Positions 1 to 11,200 of a stretch of DNA of 64,000 bases are shown here, in pieces. The position numbers and the translations under genes are program-made. Numbering within the stretch: position 1 is the stretch's first letter; each line of letters begins with the position of its first letter. The DNA is from Cornus controversa (taxonomy: Eukaryota; Streptophyta; Magnoliopsida; Cornales; Cornaceae): contig CM048849.1 in assembly GCA_026545225.1 (NCBI GenBank), forward strand, positions 42,494,336 through 42,558,335. Direction: 5' to 3'. The notes under the pieces were generated by a model. It worked only from the letters and a program-made list of their open reading frames with translations. It was not told the DNA's origin and did not search any database.

Positions 1-2684
1 ACTTGATCTTTTCTTTGAAGATGATTCCCCTTGCGCTGAGTGTAGTGTCAAGCAGCGGCGCAAGCTTGAAAATGAACGCGTCTATGATTTCCTTGTTGGT
101 CTTAATCGAAATCTGGATGAGGTACACGGCCGAGTGGTGGCACGAGACCCGTTTCCTTCAATGGAGGAAGCTTTTGCTGAGGTTCGCCGTGAAAAGAGTC
201 GTCGCAAAGTGATGTTGACTGATGATCAACCATTTTTTTCCTCTGCCCCAGAAGGATCTGCCTTGGTGTCCAGAAATTCCTCTTCGCATGGGCAGCATAA
301 TCATGACCCTCGCATGAACAAGCGAGGAGAACGACCATGGTGTAATCACTGTAGTCGTCCCGGTCATACTTGAAAGAAGTGCTGGCAACTTCACAGAAAC
401 CAGCCAATTGGTAACCCAGAATGCAAGCTGAAGGGCGTGCCTATCAGGCTCAATCTGGGCACGACACGGCTGGACAAACTGGCACTCCTATTCAGCCTTC
501 GTTCACATTCATGCCCATCATAGAAATAAACTTGATCCCCGTGCTCTCAAAACTATCTTCATTGGCTACTCTCTCATTCAAAAAGGTTATCGATGCTATT
601 GTCCTCAAACAAAAAAAACTTATGTCTCTTGTGATGTTACATTCTTTGAGGATACTTCTTATTTCTCTACAACTTCGCTTCAGGGGGAGAATCGGGATCA
701 AGAAGCTTCTTGTTCATGGGACACTCTTGACTTGCCATTACTCGGAGTAGAAAACACCATACAACCTCTACCTCCTCTACTTACCACTTCTAGTCTGCCT
801 CATATTTCGAGTTCAACTCTTGTTTTATTTAATCCAACAACTATTTCAGAAATAATTCTCATCTCAGAGTCAAGTCTGTCATCTGACAATATACAAGTAT
901 TAGAGACAGGGGGAGAATCGATTATACCTAATCAACAAGAGTTACGTGTCTACTCTAGAAGAAAGGTCTCTCAAGGAAACAAAGAAATCATGAATCCTAC
1001 TCACGGTCAAGAAGCCGAGCCGACCTCAATTGCCAATTGAGTCAGGTAATCCAAATCATAATCTTGATCTAGATGATCCTATAGCAATTAGAAAGGGTGT
1101 TAGATCTTGTACTCAACATCCTATTTCCAAGTTCGCCTCCTATTCCAATATGTCATCTCCATTTCATGCTTTTACTTCAAATCTTTCTAGTGTTGTGATT
1201 CCCAGGTCTATTGAAGAGGCATTAGCAATTCCTAAATGAAGAGTTGTATTCGAAGAGATGCGTGCTCTTAAATAAAATAATACCTGGAGCTTAGTGGAAT
1301 TGCCACAAGAAAAGCTGATGGTTCTGTTGAAAGGTACAAGGCAAGGTTGGTGGCAAAAGGTTTTACACAAACTTATGGCATTGACTACACTGAAACTTTC
1401 GCTCCTGTTGCCAAACTCAATACCATCCGAATTCTACTTTCACTGGCAGCAAATTCTGATTGGCCACTGCATCAACTTGATGTAAAAAATGCGTTTCTTA
1501 ATAGTGAACTTGAGGAGGAGGTTTACATGAGTCAACCACTAGGTTTTGAAGAAAAATTGGGAAGTAAAATTGTTTGTAAGCTCAACAAGTCTCTCTACGG
1601 TTTGAAACAATCCCCACGTGCTTGGTTTGACCCTTTTTCAAAAGTAATCAAGAAGCTTGGGTATATTCAAGGACAAACTGATCATACAATGTTTGTCAAA
1701 CACTCTGAAGGTGAGAAGATAACTATTCTTATTGTGTATGTTGATGATATTATTATTACAGGGAATAATATTGAGGAGATAGAGAGAATTAAACAGATGA
1801 TGGCGAAGGAATTTGAAGTCAAAGACCTTGGGGCTTTGAGATACTTTCTGGGAATGGAGTTCGTAAAGAGTAAGAAAGGTATTTCTGTTTCTTAAAGGAA
1901 ATACACTTTAGATCTCTTAGAAGAAACTGGCATGTTGGGATATAAACCAAGTAAAACTCCAATTGAACTTGGTAATAAGGCAAAAATGTTTGAACATGTC
2001 GACAAAGGAAGTTATCAACGCCTTGTTGGAAAGCTTATTTACCTCTTGCATACAAGACCTGGCATAGCTTTTGTTGTGAGTTTAGTAAGCCAGTATATGC
2101 ATGCACCGTGTCAAGGTCATCTTGATGCTGTGTATAGAATCTTGAGGCATTTGAAGCAAACACCTGGAAAGGGACTATTTTTTGCTAAAACAGATGATTT
2201 AAAAGTTAGAACTTTTACTAATGCAGATTGGGCTAGTTCTATCGACGATAGGAAGTCGACATCTGGGTATTGTACCTTATTATGGGGAAATTTGGTGACA
2301 TGGCGTAGTAAAAAACAAACTGTTGTCGCAAGAAGTAGTGTAGAAGCTGAATATAGAGCCTTGGCCCATAGAGTTTGTGATGTTATCTGGATAAGGAGAG
2401 TGATGGAAGAGTTGAAGATCAAATATGAAGAACCTATACACCTCTACTGTGATAACAAGTCAACCATTAGTATAGCTCACAATCCTGTCCATCACAATAG
2501 GACTAAACATGTGGAAGTAGATCGACATTTTATCAAGGACAAGCTTGATGAGGGCATGATCAGCATTGAATATGTGTCTACTTCTCAACAACTAGCTGAT
2601 ATACTCACAAAAGGACTAACAGAACAAACATTTGAGTTCCTTGTAAGCAAGCTTAGTCTCATCAACATCTACAACCAAGCTTGA
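1..2684 (+). pseudogene. Ty1/copia polyprotein remnant (copia-1), 5' end outside window
   Basis: Broken gag-pol running into the window from the left. Visible parts in order: gag C-terminal region (about 60-230), a CCHC knuckle near 337-390 interrupted by an in-frame TGA, a decayed integrase/linker stretch (420-1240) with frame changes, reverse transcriptase (about 1294-1895) with the YVDD catalytic box at 1737-1748, then RNase H (about 1932-2684) including the copia-typical NADWA and DDRKSTSGYC segments and a DNKSTISIA stretch. The TAA at 1893-1895 sits where related elements read CAA before RKY, so one C-to-T change splits RT from RNase H. A purine-rich tract at 2683-2690 follows the stop and abuts the 3' LTR. 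Family assignment rests on domain order (integrase before RT, as in copia). The element cannot make an intact polyprotein. Confidence 0.93.
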
Positions 2685-2691
2685 GGGAGAG

Positions 2692-3022
2692 TGTGGACAA
2701 AATCAAATCTGATTTAGTCAACTATGGAATGTATCATATCATTTCTTGTATTATTAGTATAGATATCATATCTTGTATTATTAGTATAAGTATCATATCA
2801 TATCATATTGTATCATATCATATCATATCATAGCTTGATTGTAGGTATCATATCTTGTATTATTAGTATAGATATCATATCATATCGTATCATATCATAG
2901 CTTGATTGTAAGGAATATTGTTGTGGAGATATTCTCTCCGTATCATTGTAATCTATATGATGTATATCTCTTATATAAATACAAATGAAGGCAGCCCAAT
3001 TGGGTAATACAAAATCATAACA
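2692..3022 (+). repeat. 3' LTR of copia-1
   Basis: Starts TGTGGAC right after the polypurine tract GAGGGAGA (2683-2690) and ends in ATCATAACA, giving TG...CA ends. It holds several imperfect TATCA/TATCATA runs (about 2735-2900) and a TATATAAATAC box near 2972, likely the LTR core promoter. The 5' LTR and target duplication lie outside the window, so ends are inferred from the PPT and the TG/CA rule. Confidence 0.75.
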
Positions 3023-3965
3023 TAAAATATTTTTTCCTAACTACGTTTATAGTAATTTACAGATTTTCTTGAAAAAAATCAATTTCATTGTTTTTCTCAG
3101 TCACAATTTCAAGAAACTACAGAAAATAATATGCATTTTCCCAAGTCAGTTAAATTTTACTACTTTCAGCTTAAAAGAACTTGCAAATGCAAACTAAATA
3201 TAAAAACAATATTGAAAACATGGTTGTTAAAATCCTGATCCAGATCGTAGAATCTTACAATCCTACGATCACAAATTGCTAAATCAATCCCTATCACATA
3301 AAAAATCGTTGGGAAGTAGGATTGCAGTAGGATCGATTAAATCGGAAATAGGATTGTAGAATCGCACGATCCTACCGATCCTACTAAATCATGTTGTTTT
3401 GTTCTTCTGGATTTATTTGGGCCTACAACCCTTTTTGGGCAAATAAATTTAATCATTTTAAATATAAAGCCCAACTCTTTAGCCTAATTGCATTAAAAAA
3501 TAAAATAAATAAATAAATCAGAGACCCAAAGTCAAGGTAGAAACAATCTAGCACTGAATTTCAAAGGTATGGCTCAAAACTTTAAAAAAATTCTCTATTT
3601 TGCTTTAGTCTTCTTAATTTCTCTTCTTTTTTTCAGAACAAGAAAAAGAAAAAACTCTATTTTCCCGCCTATTCTTTGTCCATTCTGAAACAAAAACAAA
3701 GAGAGACTTCACTTTTTTCGTGTTGTTTTTTCTCTCTGTTTTGTTCTTTCTCTAAACCAAGAAGTAATCTTTTCAACTAAATTGTATTTTTCTCTCTCTG
3801 TTTCTCTGTACCCTTTTTTTATTTGTTTAGGCTTTACTCTAATTTCTTCTATGAGATTCTACTTCATTGTTATGCTGATGCTTTTGTATAGAGGAAATCA
3901 AGAAATTGATTTTAAGTGTTTGCCATGAGTCTTAGTATCTTTTAATGTTAATTGATTTTGCTAAA

Positions 3966-4477
3966 ATGTTGGTCATGTTGGTTGTTTAGCCTTATTCTCT
4001 ACTTGTATCAAAGATATTTGATTTAGAAAGTAGTTTGAGTTATTTTTCTAATAGTTTCATAGAATCTTACAATCCTCGATCCGATCCCAATCCTATGGAA
4101 TGTTGGCCCGGTTGGTTGTTTAGCCTTATTCTCTACTTATATCAAAGATATTTGATTTAGGTCCTGTTTGGCAGAGCTTTTACTTCGGCTTTTACGCAGA
4201 AGAAAAAGAGAAGTAGAAGCTCCCGCAGAAGAAAAAGAGAAATAGAAGCTAAATCAAGAAGCTGGTACCCCCCAGCTTCCTTTAAACACTCTTTTTGGAC
4301 TCTGAAACTCTTCCGCCTTACCAATCCAAACACTCTCCAAAACGGCTTTTGAGCTTGAAAAGCCGAAAGCCGCTTTTCAAAAGTCAATCCAAACAGGGCC
4401 TTAGAAAGTAGTTTGAGTTATTTTTCTAGTAGTTTCATAGCATCTTACGATCCTCAATCCGATCCCGATCCTATGGA
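3966..4477. repeat. 134-bp tandem duplication, second copy split by a MITE
   Basis: Copy 1 is 3966-4099 and copy 2 is 4100-4477. Removing the 241-bp MITE and one 3-bp target copy from the second leaves 134 bp, the same length as copy 1. Both run from ATGTTGG through TAGCCTTATTCTCTACTT and TTTCATAG to CCTATGGA. Confidence 0.85.
4160..4400. mobile_element. Tourist-like (PIF/Harbinger) MITE, 241 bp
   Basis: Left end GGTCCTGTTTGG; right end, reverse-complemented, GGCCCTGTTTGG (11/12 match), the terminal sequence style of Tourist/PIF-Harbinger MITEs. TTA flanks it on both sides (4157-4159, 4401-4403). The neighbouring duplicate copy has the uninterrupted site GATTTAGAAAGTAG near 4019-4032, so the insertion point and TSD are read directly. 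Subterminal parts are also partly self-complementary (GGCTTTT / AAAAGCC). A 76-codon minus-strand reading frame inside it is not a gene. Confidence 0.88.
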
Positions 4478-4528
4478 TCCCTCATCGATCCTATATAGAA
4501 TCCTGATCCTGACAACCTTGATTGAAAA

Positions 4529-5294
4529 TGATCTATATGGGAATCAAGGATGATTTGGAGGTTGAAAATGGTCGGGTTATAATAATTTACAGGGAAAATA
4601 AATCGAAGCTGACCATGAGTTGGCTACAAGAATCCATTGACTATATTAGATAACATTGGAAACAGAATCATGAGCTCTCATAGTTTGAAATGTTCTGACT
4701 CAATAGCATTTTCACACCAGGAGTACCCATTCTAAAAACTATGTTACATATATGAAACACATTTTACCAACAAATAACCATTTCTGCCAAGAAGAGTTAG
4801 CTGCATAACCAATAAAATCAACAGTAGATCTATGAATACAGTGTATCTAGTAATATGATTGAGTAATGACTACCACGAAAAGTAACTAATCCTCTTGCTT
4901 GACAAGAGAAAGATTGATATGCCAGCTCCAACAGTAAAAGTGAGCTTGTCACTAGGATAACCAGGGCATCAATAAATTACAGTTACCATAAGATCCTCGA
5001 TTAAATTATGTTAAGAAAAGAAAAAAGAATAAAAAACTTATATTATTAAATTTGCTTGTTTTTTCAAAGAATGAGGGTATGGATGGATAAAGTTTTAACT
5101 GCTACACCCAATATTTTGAGTCTAGGAAACACATCTCCATGCACAAAATCCATATATCCACACCTGTAAGTAAAAATGATGTGAAACATGTCTTTTCAGA
5201 TAAAATATACATTCCAAAAGCCTAAAAGATGGATAATTTCATACCATTTCCAAATACAAAAGTTATATATGACTCAATATACGATAAACCATAC
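4529..5294. other. Downstream flank of the protease exons, no recognised exon
   Basis: AT-rich sequence between the hAT element and the last recognised protease exon. On the minus strand a good acceptor (pyrimidine-rich, ending TTACAG, AG at 5165-5164) could join the upstream exon, but the resulting reading frame soon ends and does not look like the family C-terminus. Confidence 0.4.
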
Positions 5295-8200
5295 CTCCCA
5301 GAGTATTGAAAGCATGTATACTGTTCGTGAAGAGTATGTAATTTCAAATCAGACTGCCATGCCAATATCTAACAAAGAAATTATTCAAAAGTGTGAATTA
5401 TAAAGATCCATTGTAATCACCAACTAAAATAATTTGTCTAATAGGTAAAATGTTAATAAACACTATACCTTTTTTACTAATGGCTCATAAATCACCTCTG
5501 GAAGATAAGCCAAGGTTGTACCACTATCAATTATTGTCCCTTTCTTGTCTCCAACCTCAAATACATCTGTTGTAAGATTTAGAAAATCACGACCAACTTC
5601 AACTGCCGTCATATTGACATTGTAATGTGGCCTAAGATTTTTATAACAAAATTTAGTTTAATGCATGAAATTTCACAAACCAATATTTAACATGATTGAG
5701 GACAGTAAACTATAATGTTCATAAATACAGAAGGAAAATCATGGTAAATGAAACTGGGAACATTCATATGCAACAGAAACACAATGAGCTCTTAAGACAA
5801 TGGAACAACATTCAAAGGAAGCCCATCTGCAATCCACTGATCATTTATTTTTACATGTGCTCCTGGTCAATGCAGTAGCATTGTAATAAGAGCATTAAAT
5901 TCCTCATAATAGTAAACAAAAGATAAACCATGGATAGATGAAATACATATTTGTTTCACCTTAAATAGTACGAATAAAAAACTTCAGTAGATTATTAATT
6001 ACTTCAGTAGAACATAGCATATCCACTTAGCATCCTACTAGAATGTTATTCAACTTTAATGTCTTCTAAGTATGGAATGGGTCTCCATGCTCAAGAAAAA
6101 AAGTATTTCAGTGTTGCAAAAGACACAATTTTTAAATTTGATGAAACCTTGAATAGGTTTTCAATCCATTTTTAAGCATTTCACAGGGATATGATATTAG
6201 AGTATTAAAAGTTGAAACTTCTAGTGATACATCTATTATCTCAATTACTACAACATTCTGAGGATTATGCTTTAGCTAAAGAGGGACTATATTGACACAC
6301 AGTTGGATTTAGTGCTCCAGTGATTAACATCGATCATGGAACCAACATTCAGAAACCAGGAAAATGCCTCCAGAGAAACTAATCTCAATTAATAAACTTC
6401 AGAGTCCCATAATATTGTAGTTAATGACAAGGTTTCAAGCTTCCACCCTATGTACTCTTTGATTTGTCAAAGAAGTATGATTGATAGATTCAAAGTAAGC
6501 TTCAGTTATTTTAGCTTCTCCTTTATTTGTATTGTAAGTTTGAGTCCCAAGCCAGAAAGGAGTAGGATTAGTGGAGCTAAACAGTTGAAGCAAAAGTGTA
6601 AATCTGGCCATGTCTTGCGAACACAGATCCTAAAATATTTTTTCCCTGGTGTTCTGTTCCTGATGCTGGAGCAGAAAACTGAGGAGCCCTAGAGCTGTTT
6701 TATTCACGATTCTATAGTGACATTACTCCTGAGTACTTCAGCAGTACCACAGCATGACAGTAACATGCCAATATTCAAGCTACACTATTAGTTATTTGTA
6801 GAGGCTTTTAATAGTCCTTTTTTCTCTTTGCTTTTGCTTAAGTTATAATGCACCAAGAGATTTAGAGTTCTAATGGTAGGTCTCTTAAAAGATAATGCAA
6901 TTGACTTGACTCTTTTAATCTCAATAATTGAATATTAATAGGCTATTATTAGTTCAAGAAATCTGCTATGGTGAAGAAACTCTATAACAAACGTGAGTTA
7001 CGACAGCATTAAAATGGAGTTTTTTACTAGTAAACTATGACGCTCAGATACTCCTCTAGGATGCCCTGGCCATATCGAACATGTGTACGACATGTATGCT
7101 CTTGGGACACAGCTGAAAACCTGTCCAATATGGCCAAGAAGCGTCATGGAATTCCAGTTTTTTTTATTCTGGTTGAACACGGGGCTGAAACACACGTGGG
7201 ACACTTTCAGGACACAGCAGGACAGTTATGCAATTTTTCTCTTAAAACAAAGGGATCCCAATGAAATTTTGGAAGATAGATGGCTCAATAGAATAATAGC
7301 AAAAGGTTAAAACAAAAAAGACCACCTAAACCAAGGAGACAGTCCTTTGCACCACCGTTGAACCAAAGAAGCAAGAAGAAGAAGGGGATGAAAAGAAGAA
7401 AAATTAAGGAAGAAGCTCCACCCACCAGGAAATTTGGTAGGTCTTTAAGGACTGGGGTTGGGGTTTTCTATACGCATTTCTCTCCACTCCTACCATCTTT
7501 CCCTCATTCTTTCACTTCACAGCCACAAACCACCACCACAGTCCCCACCCACCTCACCTTCCCATCCACCGAGTACAAATCCTCACCACCACCACCACCA
7601 CCTCCGGCCTTCACCTGCTTCACCCACCACTGTTCACATTCTTGGAAGTTGATTGAAGAGGGTTGTGGGCTTTTTCTTTTTGCTTTTGCTTTTCCTTTCT
7701 TGTGTGCATTTGTTCCTGTTACTAAACTTATGGCTTAGATGTAATGATTGATTAAAGTTGAACATGATGGAGGTTTATGTTATGTTGTGGCCTAAATTTT
7801 GTCTCAGTCCAGGTCACGTTGCGACCCGATTTTGACCCGAAAAATAGGCTGTGAATTTTATGACCCGTTTTTTCGCTTGCAGGTTTTGGACCCTGATTAG
7901 GATTCTCTTGTAGCCCGACATATAAAGGCATCTAAGGGTTTGGAGCGGGTAACGAGAAACAACCTTGAAAACACAAAAAGATAGTGAGAGAGCAAGAGCT
8001 AGGGTTTGGGGTTGAAACTTGTAATCTCCTGATTTTCATATAGTGAACTTTCACCGGATCTTCGCCGTACACGTAGGCACATCGCCAAACCACGTAAATT
8101 CTTGTGTTCTGTGTGTTGTGCTTGTTTCGTTTTGTGTCGTGTTTCGTGATTGTGCTTGGTTCGCAACAGTTTTTCACAACAAATTGGTATCAGAGCTTTC

Positions 8201-11200
8201 GGTTCTAAGCTAGGATGTCGACCAAGTTTATGGAAATCGAGAAGTTTAACGGCATGAACGACTTCAACCTGTGGCGGGTTAAGATGCAGACCCTGTTGGT
8301 TCAACATGGGATATCCAAGGTGCTGAAGGGAAAGGATGCACTGCCAAAAAAGTGGAAGGACGATCAGAAAGATGAGGCTATGGAGAAAGCACACAGTGCG
8401 ATTCTGTTGTGCTTGAGTAATGAGGTTTTGCGAAAAGTTTCTAGAGAAACTACGGCAGATGGGCTGTGGAGCAAGTTGGAATCCCGTTATATGACAAAGT
8501 CTCTTGCAAATCGCTTGTACCTAAAGAAGCGGTTGTTCACTCTTTAGATGCCGAAAGGATCGTCTCTGAAAGACCACCTTGACAAGGTTAATGCTATCAT
8601 TATGGATTTGAAGAATATTGATGTTAAAATAGAGGATGAGGATCAGGCTATTATTCTGTTGTGTTCTCTACCACCCTCATACGAGAACTTTGTCGATACA
8701 ATAATAAATGGCAGAACTAATTTGTCCATGGAAGACGTGAAGGCATCTTTGAATTCTAAGGAGTTGTAGAGAAGGACGTTTGAGGGCAATATAGAAAGTT
8801 CGGCAGAGGGCTTAGTTGTTAGAGGAAGAACGGATCAGAAGAAAGGGTCTGGCAGCAGAGGTCGTTCTAAGTTTAAGAACAAATCGAAAGTGTTGAAATG
8901 TTTCACTTGCCACAAGGAAGAGCACTTCAGGAAAGACTGTCCAGAGCGTAAGAAGGAAAAGGGAAAATCCTTAGAAGCCGTTGGGGTGGCTGTTGCAGAT
9001 GGTAGTGATTCAGATGGTGGTAGCGTTCTCACAATTTCTGCCCGTGGGTCTAGCGATGAGTGGATACTTGATTCGGGTTGCTCGTATCACATTTGTCCTA
9101 ACAAGGACTGGTTTACCTCTTATCATTCCATTGATGGAGGGGAAGTTCTTATGGGAAATAATGTGCCATGCAAGATTGTAGGTATCGGTACAGTTCGAAT
9201 CAAGATGTTTGACAGTATAGTGAGAACACTGACTGATGTCAAGCATGTTCCAGAACTGAAGAAGAATTTGATTTCTCTGGGTACGCTAGATTCCATCGGC
9301 TGCAGTTACAAGGCAAAAGGTGGAGTCATTAGAGTTTCAAAGGGTGCTCTTGTGGTGATGAAGTGACTGAAGCAAAATAGTTTGTATGCTCTGCAGGGTA
9401 GCACAATTACAAGTTTTGCTGCAGTATCGTCCTCGGATCCGAATATAGATACTACCAGGTTGTGGCATATGCGGTTGGGGCATATGAGTGAGAGGGGGAT
9501 GGATGTTCTGAGTAAGCAGGGTCTGCTTAGTGGTCAGAAAACCGAAAAACTAAATTTCTGTGAGCATTGTGTCTTCGGGAAATAGTGCAGAGTGAAGTTC
9601 AGTACGGGAATTCACAGGACCAAGGGCACAGTGGATTATATCCATTCTAATCTTTGGAGTCCTTCTCAGGTTAATTCACATGCTGGTGGTAGATACATGA
9701 TGATGTTGATTAATGATTTTTCTCGAAAAGTTTGGGTTTATATTCTGAAACACAAGAATGAGGCCTTTGTCACGTTCAAGCGATGGAAGACCTTAATTGA
9801 AAAGCAGACTGGAAAACAGGTTAAGATCTTGAGGACAGACAACGGTTTGGAGTTCTATGACGAAGAATTTAATGAGTTTTGCAAGACACGGGATTGTGAG
9901 ACCGCACAGTGGGGAAAACTCCACAGCATAATGGAATTGCAAAACAGATGAACAAAACACTATTGGAGAGAGCACACTGCATGCTGTCCAATACTGGGCT
10001 AGACAAAGTGTTCTGGGCTGAAGCTGTTTCCATAGCCTGTTTCTTGGTGAACCGGTCTCCATCAACTACTATCGACTGTAAGACTTCGGAGGAGGTATGG
10101 TCTGGTTGTCCTGCTAGTTATAGTTATATGAGAATATTTGAATGTCTTGCGTATGCTCATGTTAATGAGGGGAAGCTTGAACCGAGGGCTAAGAAGTGTA
10201 TATTTCTTGGTTATGAGCCCGGGGCCAAGGGATACAGATTGTGGTGCTCAGATGCTTCGGGAAAGAAATTACTTGTTAGTAGAGATGTGACCTTTCATGA
10301 GTCTGCGATGCTACTCCGCAGAAGGAGGTAGTTGATTCAGCTAGAGCTCAAGGTGTCAAGGTGTCAGTGAGCAGGTGGAGCTATCAGAGGTTCAATTAGA
10401 GAGTGTTCCTGATCAGTCAAATGATGAGCAGGTGCAGTTTCAGGTTGAGGAAGATGCACAGTTGCAACAGTATAGTGTGGCTAGAGACAGACCGAGGAAG
10501 ACGATTAAGCCACCTCAAAAGTATGGCTTTTCACATGCTGATTCGACTGCTTATGCACTTAGTGTGGCAGAGAGTATTGATGAGTAGGTACCGTGTACTT
10601 ATCATGAGGCCATCACAGGTGGAGAGTCAGCACAGTGGTCTGTTGCCATGAGTGAGGAGATTGAGTCTCTTCAAAAAAACCAGACTTGGGAGCTAGTCAA
10701 GAAGCCTAAGGGTCAGAAGATTGTGGGTTGTAAATGGGTCTTCAAGAAGAAGAAATGAACTCCAGGAGTGGAAGATGCAAGGTTCAAGGCACACTTGGTG
10801 GCGAAGGGCTATACACAGAGGGAAGGGGTGGACTTCAATGAAGTTTTCTCTCCTGTTGTGAAACATAGCTCAATTCGAGTGCTACTTGCTATGGTTGCTC
10901 TATATGACTTGGAGCTTGAGTAGCTTGATGTCAAGACTGTGTTCTTGCATGGAAAGTTAGAAGAGCAAATTTATATGCATCAGCTTGAGGGTTTTGAGAT
11001 TCTGGAGAAGGAAGAACATGTTTGCTTACTGAAGAAGTCCTTGTATGGGATGGGCTGAAGCAGTCTCCTAAATAGTGGTATAAGCGATTCGACGCCTTTA
11101 TGGTTGGGAGTGGCTACTGTAGGAGTGAGTTCGACAGTTGTGTGTATCACCAAAGGCTCTCAGATGGTTCGTATTTGTACTTGTTGCTCTATGTTGATAG

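Larger units (their letters stand above)
3219..4520. mobile_element. hAT-type non-autonomous DNA transposon, 8-bp target duplication
   Basis: Left end CATGGTTGTTAAAATCC; the reverse complement of the right end reads CAAGGTTGTCAGGATC, so the termini are imperfect inverted repeats that begin with CA as in hAT elements. The 8-bp word ATTGAAAA lies directly outside both ends (3211-3218 and 4521-4528) and is an exact match, the target duplication size of the hAT superfamily. The inside is non-coding; both arms are rich in GATCCTA/CGATCC words. It contains a 134-bp tandem duplication, one copy of which took a MITE insertion. Superfamily is inferred from TSD size and end bases; no transposase is present. 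Confidence 0.72.

Noticed and set aside
4157..4387. 76-codon minus-strand reading frame
   Set aside because: Lies wholly inside the MITE and reads its purine-rich inverted repeats; no protein similarity.
4880..5000. Minus-strand segment with weak likeness to the protease LVLSNKLVLYDLE exon
   Set aside because: Only matches when frames are mixed; no consistent splice sites. Not strong enough to claim.
7358..7738. 126-codon reading frame, K-rich then P/H-rich
   Set aside because: Composition comes from GAA and CAC simple repeats inside an intron; no domain.
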